Assembly: GCA_905250075.1 (NCBI GenBank)
Contig: CAJNOP010000017.1
Coordinates: forward strand, 719,017-783,016
Reading direction: 5' to 3'
Origin: Rotaria sp. Silwood1
Taxonomy: Eukaryota > Rotifera > Eurotatoria > Philodinida > Philodinidae
DNA length: 64,000 nucleotides
The notes below the pieces were generated by a model. That model made no database searches. It was not told the origin of the DNA and saw nothing but the letters and a program-made list of their open reading frames with translations. Positions within the stretch are counted from its first letter, which is position 1. Each line of letters starts with the position of its first letter. Shown one piece after another: positions 51,505 to 64,000 of the stretch. A program made the translations under genes and the position numbers.

Positions 51505-54500
51505 CTGCGAACAAAAAAAACAGACTCTTCTTGTATTGATTAAAATAGATAGAAAAAAAATAACTTTTTGCAATTCATCGTATCGGATGAATGATAATCA
51601 TGATAAATGAAATACGCACTTTTTTTTTGACGATGATGAATGAATATGATTATTTTTTTCTTATCAAAGTACTATCAGATGAACTGTCAATATATCTACG
51701 CTTGCAAATTGTCCAAACGCATAGGTAAACAAATATTCATTTTGGATGACTTACCTTTCCCTTGAAAATAAGACGGAAATTAAGTTGACAACTGAAGGAT
51801 ATTTTTTTTTGGGATATAAGATTGCTAATGCATCAATAAGATTTTAGCTATGTTAAATTTTGCAGATGTATTGCAGTCAGAAACAGAGAGAAGTGTTACA
51901 GGACATGTGCTCTGCAGGACATTTAAGTCACTTAATGCGTCGAGATTCAAAGACGTTCTGATCTACTAGTGAAACTTATTGCAATTTCACATTATTATCA
52001 ATAGTAATCAGAAGAGTACATGTCACACCAACGACTAGTGCTTCTATGGAAAGATTATATAGCTCAAATAAATTAACAATTACTCAAAGATGTAGATGCT
52101 TGGAAGTTTTCGAGTTTTAGCTTAACTATAACAAACTGATTGATGGATCAGTTCGCTGCCGATGTCGAATTCTACCAATGAGTCAACACAGAACGTATAA
52201 ATCTGACCATCACACCATAGGATCCTTCTTTTTGATTGCAAACGATTAAGAAACTTTTTTTGCCATGTGCTTGTAATGATTGTATATGGAAAATTGGCCG
52301 CCCAGAATTGCCAGGACGAGTTCGAATTCAGATAGTCTATTCTGGATTTCTATCTGGTAAAGCTTTATTGAAAATGACAGAGTCAGATATAGTAACACGC
52401 TGCCAGATACAAGAGTCTCGGTCTCCATACATGCCTAAATCATACGTTTGTTAATTTCAAAAAAGGATGATGGCTCGCAGCTCTCTCTTTTTCACATGCC
52501 TGTAAATTACAAACAAGCATTGGAAAGAGACGATAGGTCAAAGATAAAACAATCCAAATAGTAAAAGATCCAAACTACCAAACAGTTTGAGTTTTGTACA
52601 TGCCTAGTTAAAAGATGTATATACTATTCAACATTTCCATTGTTTTAAAGAATTAATAAGACGTCAATTAAATATTTGGCTAATTATAACATAACAAAGA
52701 GTTACAATCGTCAGAAATTATTTTTGTAAAATTTTACTAAAATTTTTTAGTATTCGTTTTAACATCAAATTCAATGGAATGAAAACGAGATTGAAAATCA
52801 TAAAGGACTCTATGAGACAATAATATCTTTCTATTAAAAGAGATAAATCTGCCTCTTTAAATCTCAATATTCTTTCGAAACTGATTATATAGTCATGAAA
52901 AGTTCGTTGATGCGTTATTTCGATTCACTATGATAAACATGAGTATATAATAACATGAACTTCAAAAGACAGTCAGTTAATTATATATAAATTTCAGTGA
53001 AATCTTTCCATTTAAATGACAAAGAGGTTCAACATTAGTATTCGATAGTGATTATCAGAACTAATGGACGCGGTGGAATAAATAAGTCTCTCAATATGTT
53101 CACAAGGAATTTTTCAACGTTCAATGTAGATAACGGTTCTTTTTTTTGTAATGAAAATTCATCGTTTACTTTTCTGCAAATCTGTCTATGTTGTACTATA
53201 TTTATAAATCCATTTTGATGTTTTAGATAATGGAAAATAAAGACGTTCGAAACGTTGTAATTTCCAAGCACTGAAATATCGACACATCAACAATTTTCAA
53301 CATTCAGAATCAGTCTTTTTATAGACATTCTTTTCTTGTTTTATATCATCACATTTGCTACTGTGATCTGCTCTCTTTTTTTTTCATTTCAAAATTTCAA
53401 GAAACTAAGGAAATTGTTCGAAAAGAAAACATTGAAAACTTTCAATCACTACGGCATGGATTATTTCATCGACTTACATCGAAGGAGAAGTATATTAGTT
53501 GGAAAACTACTGATGCAGCGCTTGACACTTTTGAAGCAAATGTTCGATGGATATTAAACATTGATCTAGAATTGAAATTTTATCAGGCAATGATCAATCG
53601 ATCACATTCCGACGACCACACGGTCAAATAAAACACGTTGGCAAATTCAGCTCGAATAGAATTTCGAAACAAAAAAACAATGAATCATTTTTTGAGAAAA
53701 AAATTCTTTTTCATTGATAGTGTCCCTAATACGCATAATGATCAAGTATTGACAACTGATTGTACTGTAGCTAATCAAAACATCAACATCCGACAGAAAT
53801 GATGGTTTCTTCAGAAAATCATGGCATGGCTGAATCCATATTCAAAGAAGAGTGACACTGTTGTCAACCTTGGATGAAGAAAACGAAACTTTCGGTTATA
53901 ATTCTTTAGACTATTCTACTCAAGATGTAATTGCTCCTACAATCAACTAGGAAAGCCGATGTCGCATAATTATTCGCAATAACGCTAGCAGAACCATGAC
54001 ACCCGCCTACTTCTGAAACTCGTCCACGCTACACTTCTTTTTCAGAGATTTAGCAACTCTGGTTCCCCCTCCTTTTTGCCTGTAGTCCTGAGTTACGACT
54101 CTGACCACCGATTTATCGATGTTCTTGTTTGTCCGATTTGAATCTTGTGGCAAAGTCAAATCAAAACTAACATTAATTTAGCAGTTAAAATCTGCAGCAA
54201 AAAAAATTTCCACATAGGTTGTATTTATTGATTGTATCATATTTCCCAAAATCATGAAGAGAGTTTTGTAGAACATTGATTAGTTACTCGTTTAGAAAGA
54301 AAAAAGAGAAAAGATCAGAATCGGATGTGATGACAAATAAAAAAAAATATTGTGAAGATAATGGGAGGCTCATTTATTCTGCCGCATCCATTATAAGGAA
54401 CAAAGTACAGAACATTGATGTTGCTCTGACTCTTCTCAAGGTTCATCAGAGTATCTAATAACAAAAAAAAAACCATTGTTTTTTGTAAGTTTATACAATA

Positions 54501-54701
54501 ACAAACGCTCTAAACAAACAAGCAAATACACGTAGAGCGCAACTTTGAAAACATGAAATACATAGTTACAACACATGATGTACACACAAATCAAATACAC
54601 AAAAGAAAAAAGAATATATATATATATGTGTATGAGGAAATTATGACTAGTCATGAATATAGCTCAGAGATCCTCTATATTCTTGTTTATTAATTTTTTT
54701 T
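51505..54701. other. Intergenic region with a decayed hAT transposase tail
   Basis: About 3.2 kb between converging genes. A hAT-type C-terminal fragment is recognisable at about 52016-52120. The 53336-53557 and 54276-54458 open frames are Lys/Phe-rich and not convincing. On the far side an AATAAA (54691-54686, minus strand) serves the glutamine-rich gene. Confidence 0.5.
52016..52120 (+). pseudogene. Remnant of a hAT transposase dimerisation domain
   Basis: This frame reads VHVTPTTSASMERLYSSNKL, then TITQRC and a stop. It matches the order of the hAT C-terminal domain: P-T-S-A-x-x-E-R with a following F/L-S and then a basic K/T-x-R-R stretch. The frame is short and closed by stops on both sides, so it is a fossil. 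It shows that autonomous hAT elements once lived in this genome, which fits the two non-autonomous copies in the window. Confidence 0.5.
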
Positions 54702-57700
54702 TCACCAAGCTATTTCCACATTTGAAAAAATGTATGTATCTGCTTGTTGCATAATTGAATCAAATCGATCGAATAACTAAATTAAAGACATATATCAATA
54801 AAATAATAAATAAAATAAATATAATAAACTACTTCTTGTAACCATGCAGTATCTCCACATATTGCACTAATTAATTCAGTTGCATCAGCTGTTGGATTTA
54901 AAGCTTGTAATTCAGCAACCTTATAAAAATCATACAATAATAATAACAAAAAACAGAATATGTATTCATTTACTTTTTGTTGTGCATGACAAAACATATG
55001 ATAAACATGATGTTTAAGTTGATGAGCTGTTTGAGCTAAAACAGCTATATTTTCACATACAAATATTTCCTAAAATTAAAAAAAAGTTGTTGGCACAATT
55101 GCAGTGAAGATTAATATGTGAAGCACGATATAGCTGCGATTGCTAATCAGATGGAGACGTTTATTCTATATATCTTGGGACATATTTCCTCACTCGTCTT
55201 TTACTTAATCCGGCAGTCATGCAATAAAGAATAATTTGGATTTTAGAGTCTATCGAATTCAAAATTTTCGTATTCCATTAACTGAAAAGTTTCAGATTCG
55301 AACTCTACTGGATATAGGACTAATTCGATGGGTTCTATTCGTCAAGATCCTTGTATATGACTTTTTATTCCTCTGAGAACGATATAAGGAAGTGATATAT
55401 TTACCAATATTTGTAATGGAGTTTCACTTGCTTTTAATGTATCGCCATCATATTGATTTCCATGAAATCGTAATGTATGTGAAACTGGTTGGGATTTATC
55501 TTCAGTAACCTAGATTACGAAATTCTTTTTGTTTGTGTTTTTTCATAAATTTAGTTTTGTTTTTAATTTACTTGACAATGTAAATTTCGTTGTGGATGAG
55601 CGATAATATCAAGCAAAGGATATTTAGCAACTGCATACTATTGAAATAAAAATATTTGTTATTTTTTTAATTTATATTAAATGAAAATTTTAGGATTTAT
55701 ATGTACCGGAAATGTTTCAATCGTACGTCTTGATTGAATAACATAATTATAACGTTGTTCAAGCATTTCATCGATCAATCGAATATATGTTGCATATTCA
55801 TCTAAAGTAAACATTTCATTTTCTTGTATAGATTAAAAGAAAGTTAACAATGAATCTTACCGGTATTTGCTTTAATTCGTGGTAAAACATCAGCATCATA
55901 AACATGATTGACAAGTACTTGAGCATAGACATCATGTTGAATACGTACTGAACTCATATGACCATGAATTCTAAAGAAAATTTTTCTCTGTTTTTCTCTT
56001 GTTCAGTATAATAAAATTAATGATATCTTACTTAAGTTTAATTGGATGGGATTCATTAACAATACGAACTACTTCTTGATTATTATGTAAACCTTTTAAT
56101 TCACATTTAAGTGGAACATAATCTTCATATACATTCGTATAAAACATTCCCTATAGTAGACATAAATCATCAGTATTTGTATTGAAAAACTGCAAAATTC
56201 GCATAAAAATAAAACTAGATAATGTTCGATAAACTTATTAAAAATATAGCACAGACTTTTCCCAATCAAATAAGACGTCTACCAACGCTATTTAATGCTC
56301 CAATTACAGTTATACTGGGACACGAATACCATAATTTATATCAAACATTCGTAAAGATTAATGTGACTCACGCTGACGAAAAACTTTTAATGAATGTTCA
56401 ACTTTAGACTCGGACTTTTTTCTACATCTTTTATCATTTCATCTTATAGATATGGCTTGACCACTCGTTCCGAATGTGTGAATGAGGATGTTTTCTGTAC
56501 TCTGACATTCATCCTGGATGCTCTTTTAAAACTAATATGTAATGTGCCGAAGTATCGTAGCACACTTACAGACACTTATCCTTGATAACAATTCTTTTTG
56601 TTGTTTCACATAACTCGTATTCGTCGTATAAAATATTGCTGTATTTAAATTCGATACTCTGACAGTGAAGGATCCGAGTAGAGTACAATCAATGGCATGA
56701 ATTCATTGGAAGACATTCATAGAAGCTAGTCTGGTAACACTCTAAAATGATCTTTGTTGGTGTATACCATATCTGAGGCTAAAATTCTAATAAAATGTCT
56801 ATAACTCTAGAAAGAAGACCTAAGACATTCATCCTTTCGGGCTTTTTATACCTCACTGAGGTCTATCTAATATACAGGATCTGAACTCAGAATTGATTGA
56901 TCCGTTGGACATGTGTCCTCATTGGATCTAAACGATGTGATAATAAATTTCTTGTTAAAATAACAAAAAAAAAAGGAAACGTTTTAGGTTTTAAACATAA
57001 TAAATCTTGTTAATAAGTTTAAAGATTTCTCTTACTTCATCTGTAGCTTCCCAAGCAATTTCTGAATCTGCAAGTACTGTATCATATTTAAGCAAAAGTG
57101 TTTTTGTATGAACTTTCCATATAGGAAAATGAAGTAAATTAAGAAAATGTCCTTTATAAAGTAAAAATTGACCAAGTTCAAATGGAATTTCTGGACCCAT
57201 TTCTGTTACTAAATAAAAATGAATAATGCATTAAATATGATAAATATTACAATTTATCATTTCAAACCTTCTTCAGCATATTGTTGTGTTCCAGCAGTTG
57301 TTGTAACTGATTGATTAACTGTTGCTTCTTGTTGTTTACCATTTGTAGATGATTCTTGTTGACTTCTTTCACTAGCTACTTGTTGTTGAAGTGCAGCATT
57401 TGCTAATTGTAATTGTTCATTTTTAAGATCATATAAAGCAGCTGCTGCTAATGATGGACGATCAATATCCATATAAGATGATGAACTAAAATATAAATCC
57501 TATTATTAAAACGATTTTCCATAGTTTAATATACTTTGTAGTTGTTGATTGATAAACTCCTTCAGTCGTTGTATTAACATCTAAAAATAAAGAAAAATGT
57601 TTTTGTTTTTTTTGTATCTTAAACTAAAACATTATGTTTTGAATTCTTACTTGTATTATTTGTACCAAAATTTCGTTTCGATATTGCTGCTGCTAAAAGT

Positions 57701-60700
57701 GCATCTGCTGTTTGCTAAATAAAGTAAACGAAAAATTTTCAAAAAATAAAAAAGATTTTAAATTAAATTTTTACCTTTTCACTTTGTATTCGATTAGGAT
57801 CAGTTGTTGCAAGTAAATCATTAGAAAGATAATTGGTTGAATTTTGATTTGTTTGTTGTTGTTGCTGTTGCTGTTGTCCTTGTACCATTTCATTTAATTG
57901 ACTAAGTATTGCAGCGGCTGATGCTGTAGCTGATTCAATACCTTCATTTCCATTTGTTGTTTGTGATACTGTAAGTGTACCAGCACTTAATTGATCAATT
58001 ATATGTTGAGGTAATGTTATGGTTGTCTGCAACGAATACATAACTTTAGTATAAAAAACAAACAAGGAAAATCCTGCTTCCATTTAAAAAAAATACTATA
58101 AAAGTACAGTATCTCTGCAGTTATAATCTAAGACTAGCAACTCTTTTCAGGTTATTTATAGCTGCTATTGAATCTACATAGTCTCGACTTAAGAATGATT
58201 TATTATTTGAAGAACTTTTCTTCTATAGAAAAAAAAAACAATGTTTTATTTTTCTTACAGTATTATTAAGAATATTTGGTAATGTTTGTGCATTACGAAA
58301 TAAACCACTTAATGTATTTAAATTTTGTTGTTGAGAATTGGGTGTCAATGTTATTGTTTGTGGTAGAAAAGCTGTTGTTTGATTAGCTGCTGTTGTTGGA
58401 AGATTTTTTAACAATGGATTTATTTTAACACCTTTACTATCATCATATAATGGTCGACCAATAACCATTATCTCTTCAATACGTGATTCATCATTAACCA
58501 TATAAGTTTGATAACCCATTGTACCAGTTGGTTGACCAAGAGAACTTAAAACAATACCAGCATTGACTGCACCAATGTAAACATTATCTTTAGGTTTACG
58601 CATAATCGGTTCATTAGCTAAAGCTTCTAATGATGGCATTTTTTCTCCGGCAAGAAATTTTAAAAAAGCATTTTGAAATGAATTTTCTTTTGGATCATAA
58701 TGAATTTCGACTGAACGACCGAAGAAAAATGAAAAATAGTAGATTTTTATTGATATTTAAAGAAAAAAAGTAAATTTTTATTTTACTTGGTTTTCGTTTT
58801 GGTGGTGGAGCTGTAACACGTTGTACAGATTCTTCTACATTTTGTACATGAAAGGCATTGGTATTAACCTAAGATATGTAATAACAATACATAATAGAAT
58901 GAAAAAAAAAAAAGTTTTCTTTCTCTTATACTTTGCTTTGAAATGATTGTTTATGTGGTACAATTGATGGATTCATTGTAGCAGGTGCTATAGGTTTTGG
59001 TGTGGGTTTTGGTTGAATAGGTACAGGTGTTGACACAACTGGTTGAGCATGAGTTGTTTGAATAGTAGGCATTGAAGCAATTTGTAATATTTGTTGTTGT
59101 AAACCAGCAGGAACTTGAGCCACTTGTTGTTCGGCATAATGAGAGAATAAAGAACCTAAAAATTATAAGATATTAATTTATTTTCGAAGTTCTGAAAGAA
59201 TCGGTATGATAATCATAGAAACTGATTCTTATTAAGAATGCTATGCGCATTTGACGACAGATTTTAAAAGTATTCTACATGAGGCTGTCTTTCTGTCCAT
59301 AGCTACAACTAATATTAGTTGTAGGGAATACATCGGGCTCTTCATTTTACCACTAAGAAAGTACTTTATGCTGAAATGTAGTCGAAACACAGAGTTATCT
59401 TCTTTTTTTTTTATCTTATCCGACTAATGAATTTTTCATTAGACATCCACCAAATTTCAACTGTTAGATGCATTAGTGATTGTGTAGAATTTCCAGATTC
59501 CATAGGACATCGTCGGCCTGATGTCGGATGATTTTATCTAAAGAGTAGAAGCCTCTATTAATTCTTAATTTTCGAAGCATTAATTGAGTAAATTTGTTGT
59601 TTAGGTAACTACGATAATACCTTATATAGATGTTAAGTATGGTATTGAATCCATTCGGAAGATGATTCATAGTTAGGCAGTTGCACTTTTCGGAGTGAAA
59701 TCAGTTCTTTCATTGATTGAATCGTTTGTCTTGATTTTTTTTTTATAATATAAAATCATTGGTTCTGACTTCGATTCGAAATCATTCATTCCTATTATTA
59801 ACATTTTTCTCAGATGAAAGGTTATCATAAAATTTGAATGTTTCTATTTTTTGTCGATAGGAAATTATTTAAAAACGATGTTAAAATACCTTTTGACTCG
59901 CTATTAGTTCTAATGAAGATTTTAACACGAATATCATGTTCTTCCCTATGAATGTATCAAAAATTATTCAAGTTGTCTTGAAAAATGCATCTGTAATCAG
60001 AAAGATTTTAAAAATTACTCTCCAAATAGATAATGCACCTAATAATAAATATCCAGCTAACAGATATTAAAATAACTAATATATGTAACTAAATAAAATT
60101 CAAAACAGATTTTTTCACTATTTTGAGAAAATATCGTTTTCCAACTGATAAATTTTAGCTAAAGTATGATGGAAAAAATTTATGTAGTTTATGACAAACT
60201 ACACAATATTCGGTAACTATTTCGATTCAATGGTTTATTACTTCACATAGATAGGTTCTATGAATGAGTCAAAAATGATTCAACAGAGGATAAAGGATTA
60301 ACATTGAAAGCTTTCTGACTCTATGATTATCATCTGTAAACTAAAAGATCCTTTAATCGATATTAAATAAAACGATAAAAAGTAAATATTAATATACCAA
60401 TCAGTTCAAATCAGTTGAGTAGTAGTGTGTAAGTTTTTATTCATAAAATATCATCTATCCGTTCTTATTTAAAAAACATCATTTTTGAACTGATATTTAT
60501 GTAGAATCACTTACCATCTTGTAAAAGTGCATTTATATCTTGATCTTTATCAATGATAACATCTATAAAAGTAAACAAACAATTATTATTCATTGAAATA
60601 AATAGAATTATTTCATTTACATTGATCTTGTCCTTGATCATCTGTAATAATTAAGATTTGTTGATTTTCAGTTATATGATTTTGTAATTGATTTATTAAT

Positions 60701-60855
60701 TCAGCTTGACTTGTTGCTGTTGCATCTTGAATTATAACTAAATCACTATTTCCAACAGTTGTTGTTGGTAAAACATTACCAGTTGTTTGTAAAACAGTAC
60801 CCGGTAATACTTGTGCAGCACCAACTGTTGTTAATGGAACAATATTACTAAACAT
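54702..60855 (-). CDS. Glutamine-rich, probably nuclear protein; DUF4211 (QSER1/PRR12)-like, tentative
   Basis: Eighteen exons join in frame to 855 residues: 60855-60621, 60562-60515, 59155-58932, 58868-58787, 58710-58259, 58026-57775, 57714-57651, 57580-57535, 57485-57268, 57208-57036, 56150-56032, 55970-55861, 55822-55707, 55637-55572, 55509-55405, 55069-54974, 54919-54833, 54776-54702. The N-terminal half is rich in Gln, Thr, Pro and Ala with a Q8 run, typical of transcription cofactors. A conserved-looking block (ENSFQNAFLKFLAGEKMPSL) precedes an acidic stretch. Residues 541-855 form a compact domain with many aromatic, His and Cys residues (GQFLLYKGHFLNLLHFPIW, HDVYAQVLVNHVYDADVLP, HQLKHHVYHMFCHAQQK, DTAWLQELFDRFDSI). 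The layout recalls QSER1/PRR12, which end in DUF4211, but I could not confirm it. No signal peptide or membrane helix. An AATAAA follows at 54691-54686. Confidence 0.85.
55070..55404. repeat. Intron with dispersed repeat copy 2
   Basis: This 335-base intron of the glutamine-rich gene carries at 55115-55240 the second copy of the repeat seen at 11580-11690 (CACGAT, GACATATTTCC, TTTTACTTAATCCGG, ATGCAATA). All surrounding introns in this gene half are below 100 bases, so the repeat accounts for most of the extra length. Confidence 0.45.
56151..57035. other. Intron 10 of the glutamine-rich gene
   Basis: About 885 bases. The donor is GTAAGA at 57035-57030; the frame beyond it (REIFKLINKIYYV) is intronic read-through. 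Plus-strand open frames at 56222-56585 have balanced composition but no start context or domain I know. No inverted repeat was noticed. Confidence 0.45.
59156..60514. other. Intron 2 of the glutamine-rich gene
   Basis: About 1.36 kb. It includes a perfect 22-base palindrome (59303-59324, half-site CTACAACTAAT). A longer-range inverted match, TGATAATCATAGA, lies near both ends (59210-59222 and about 60320-60335 in reverse). This suggests another decayed foldback insertion. Confidence 0.4.
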
Positions 60856-63800
60856 TGTAAAACCAAAAACTTTGAAAAGAGAAATCTATAAAAAAATATT
60901 TCGATAATATTTTTTCATCACAATTGGATTGTTTGCTTTTTTTATTTGACACAAAGAACGAATCGAACGTTTGATTAGGACAAATATCTAACCAATAATA
61001 TTCTGAAGAAAATTTTTGAGCGAGGTCGCACTATGTCAATGTTTGATACACATATGTGAAAAAATAATGAATACTAATGTTGCATGTTTATTCGCAGTAC
61101 CGTTAATATGCCCCAAGATTCGTAAGAATCGGCAGTAGCGCTTATGACTTTCGGTTCCAACTATAAATGATTTCAGAGAGTGTTTTCTACTCAAATTAGA
61201 ATTTATTATTAGAAAGAATTCAAATTCATCAAGAAAAAAAAAAAACAGTTTCAGAAGTATATTTTACCAAGAAGAATTTTGCAGTGTTATCTGTAAGAAA
61301 AATTGATCTTAGAACTGGAACTGATTTGAGCTCTATGGTTAGTACAGGTGACTGAGATACATCGACGTTATTTAAGATCACTGGAATTGACTTGATTTTC
61401 TCATTGTTAACAGGTTTAAAAAATATTCACTCGTTGTGATCATCATTTTTCAATAGAAACGGCGTTTTTTTTTCTTTTCGAATCACCTAGCTTAATTACA
61501 CTACAAATGTTAGATGAAAATCAAGTTTTTTGTTCGAAGGACAACATGGCTATTTCTCAAAAATTCAGCCCAATAATAATAGTTATATTCGAATATTAAT
61601 TTATCAATGCATTGATGTATAATCTAATTTTATTTCAAAATCAAAATTCCTTTTTTTGAAATTTAGAGTTTATACAATAAATAAATAACTTATGTAAAGT
61701 TTTGAGTGAAGACAATATTGTTTTGCACCAGATCAAATGTATCATATTGATTGTCATTCAGTAACATACCATATTAAATTTCATGTTCTTATTATTTTGA
61801 ACTGTTTATATTAGAATGTTCCATGTGAGAGATTTTGAAAACTATATTAAAGTAACCTTTCCGTGACCAATGGTGAATTGAATCCATGATGAATATACCA
61901 ATACATGATTTACGAACTTTGATATTTTTGATATTTAACACTCAAGTAGCGTTTCAATTGTTTCTTATTGAAATAATAATTTCATAGTTATATTTTGATT
62001 CTGTACACTGGCAAAAAAGAAGACACGCTCGACTAATTTCTCAGTTGACACATGAGTAACTTAATGTTTCATCTTCAAATAATAGATTAAATAAAAGTCA
62101 ATAAAAAACTGAATATTTCTAAAAGAAAGTAAAACTTCTGTTTTAAACAATTATTGGAAAATAACAACAATGTTATATATTGAATAGGTTTCATCAGAGA
62201 AAAAGGTGGAATGCTAGAATTGTGTAATTTTATGAAATCGTGGTGAATTCTAGTTAATGTTTGAGTATCCTACGAAATTTTTCTGACTTCCAGGAGTTTT
62301 TAATAATCCTGGAGAAATCAATAGAATTATATGTAATAATTTGGAATCATAAAGAAGATTGAAGTATATAGTGTGAAATTTCTTGAATGTACTACTGTTG
62401 CAGGAAAATCTCTTAGCATCAATTAATAATGAATGTAACATTTTCAATGCAATTTTTCATAGTCTGCTCGTTCAGATTTGTGAAGATGCAGATATAGATG
62501 AGGTTGAAGAGTAGACAAACAATTACATTCACATCCTCTCTCCGCTCAAAACCACATTTAAATCCGACAAGTCAATCAGAAAGGTAAGATATTTGTCGAA
62601 TCGTGGTAGAAACAAACTTATTATAATCATGAGCTTAAACTGTGGCTGAACTATCATGAAAATTTTCCACTAATAGTTGAGTCTGACAGTGTCCGTCTCA
62701 AAAAATAACTCTTTGTGTTTGCTTTCAAGATAGTAGGAACTCAGGTATCTAAAAGATTAACTAGAATTGTACCATGCAGCATACGTCAAACACCCACACA
62801 ATCTCTGCTGCCATCTGTCTTCGAAAGCAACCGCGAAGAATCTGAGACAATATTTGAATGTTTACAACTGCGAAAGATTAAAAAAAACCGATACATTCAA
62901 TATGAATATCGTACTGAAATATAACCAAGCACAGTGTTAGTACGCTTTCAATCTATATTGCAGCAGCCAAGACGATATCATGGTTAAATGGAACCTATAC
63001 GCGACAGGCATTAGCATTCAAATGTGATTGTTCATTAATTTTTATTTATCTTCTGAGCTATGTTTACGAGGACATTCGTAAATCTTCTTTATTGTCATTC
63101 TGTCACAAGCCAAATACTATTGTCTCATCGTGTTCTTTTAATGTAACTAATTCCTTTCTGTCTTTCCAAACAAAAATAGTTGACCTAATGTCCGCGCCAG
63201 AATTAAAGAGGGGTTAGTGTAAATTGAATAACTCAACAAGGGCAACAGCTAGGGACTTGCGGTTTTCATCACTCGAAAGAGGAAACCGGGGGACGTATTT
63301 TTTTCACGATATTGTTTCGGACAAAATTGCTTTGGACACTGTCATTTCTGAAAGTCTTTTCTGAGAAGATGTACAAATGGTATGCCAATACAATGAATTT
63401 TTATTTTGATATTCTCATTAGATAGAGGGACTTCAGATCTATAGTTCTAAATACAATGCGCTTTCTTACTTTTCATTTCATTTCCATCGAAATGTCAAGC
63501 TATTATGATAAAAAGTGCGAAAACTTAGCAAAAAATCAGCAAAATTCTCTATTATTTGCGCATGTAAATACATGATTCCATTTGCTCAACGTTAGAATAA
63601 AATAAGAGAACCATTTGCATTGTATCTTGAACTATAGATCTGAAGTCCCTCTATCTAATGAGAATATCAAAATAAAAATTCATTGTATTGGCATACCATT
63701 TGTACGTCTTCTCAGAAAAGACTTTCAGAAATGACAGTGTCCAAAGCAATTTTGTCCGAAACAATATCGTGAAAAAATACGTCCCCCGGTTTCCTCTTTC

Positions 63801-64000
63801 GAATGGTGAAAACCGTAGGTCCCTAGCTGTTGCCCTTGTTGAGTTATTCAATTTACACTAACCCCTCTTTAATTCTGGCGCGGACATTAGTTCATGTATG
63901 TATCACTTTTCAATTCGTGTTCAAGAAAAAGAACCAATATCTCATGATTTATTTTCAGATAAGCAAAATTAGGAAATATGCAATCTCGAGTTCAATACCG
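60856..64000. other. Sequence upstream of the glutamine-rich gene
   Basis: About 3.1 kb with the promoter side of the glutamine-rich gene and a large inverted repeat at 63181-63894. The open frame at 62715-62924 has somewhat balanced composition but no domain I recognise. The rest is AT-rich and featureless to my reading. Confidence 0.45.
63181..63894. mobile_element. Large, nearly perfect foldback element
   Basis: Two arms of about 278 bases (63181-63459 and 63617-63894) are near-identical inverted copies around a 157-base AT-rich loop. Only scattered mismatches were seen, so it is recent or maintained by gene conversion. Each arm contains TAGGGACTTGCGGTTTTCA or its variant CCGTAGGTCC form, the core motif of the elements at 5261-6131 and 38825-39010. 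The minus-strand open frame 63651-63851 lies in the right arm and is also found, inverted, in the left arm. No transposase or clear target duplication is visible. Confidence 0.85.

Noticed and set aside
1-64000. rRNA genes, tRNA genes and CRISPR arrays
   Set aside because: No cloverleaf-like pattern with B-box, no rRNA sequence and no spaced direct repeats were noticed; a tRNA scan could still find a divergent copy.

Overview
The window is nuclear DNA of an invertebrate animal. It is strongly AT-rich, its genes are split by GT-AG introns (mostly 50-90 bases, a few of 0.6-1.8 kb), and its proteins are metazoan (ETV6/Yan-type ETS factor, Mcr-like thioester protein, KCTD protein, neuronal calcium sensor, ATP synthase subunit g). 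A rotifer, perhaps bdelloid, fits the base composition, the intron sizes, hints of trans-splicing and one intronless gene that may be foreign. That assignment is inference; no marker gene proves it. No rRNA, tRNA or CRISPR array was seen.

Layout: 682-3083 (-) KCTD7-like protein; 3254-3718 (-) ATP synthase subunit g, 171 bases upstream of it in operon-like spacing; 4146-6298 (+) phytanoyl-CoA dioxygenase family enzyme; 10013-13190 (-) single-pass membrane protein of unknown function; 15992-18306 (-) small heat-shock protein with two alpha-crystallin domains, first exon not found; 23432-24049 (-) intronless multi-pass YrhK-like membrane protein; 25427-38007 (-) an 11-exon thioester-family protein with an LDL-receptor class A domain, a lost thioester and a C-terminal membrane segment; 44644-47179 (-) ETV6/TEL/Yan ETS factor; 50891-51504 (+) neuronal calcium sensor; 54702-60855 (-) an 18-exon glutamine-rich, probably nuclear protein. 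I built the exon models by hand from splice sites and phase. All joined models stay in frame to a stop.

The rest is intergenic or intronic DNA rich in non-autonomous transposon remains. Two GC-rich hAT-type elements have exact 8-bp target duplications (26776-27317 and 40187-40637). There is also a mariner-like element with TA duplications (40835-41641), a dispersed foldback family (5261-6131, 38825-39010, 63181-63894), other inverted-repeat elements inside long introns, and a decayed hAT transposase tail (about 52016-52120). Most of the long introns examined carry such an element, so insertion seems to be a main cause of intron growth here.

The genes do not form one pathway. The only arrangement suggesting joint expression is subunit g followed by the KCTD gene. 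Several start codons lie 0-12 bases after an AG that looks like a splice acceptor, which suggests spliced-leader addition or introns in the 5' leader. I found no convincing new multi-gene system.
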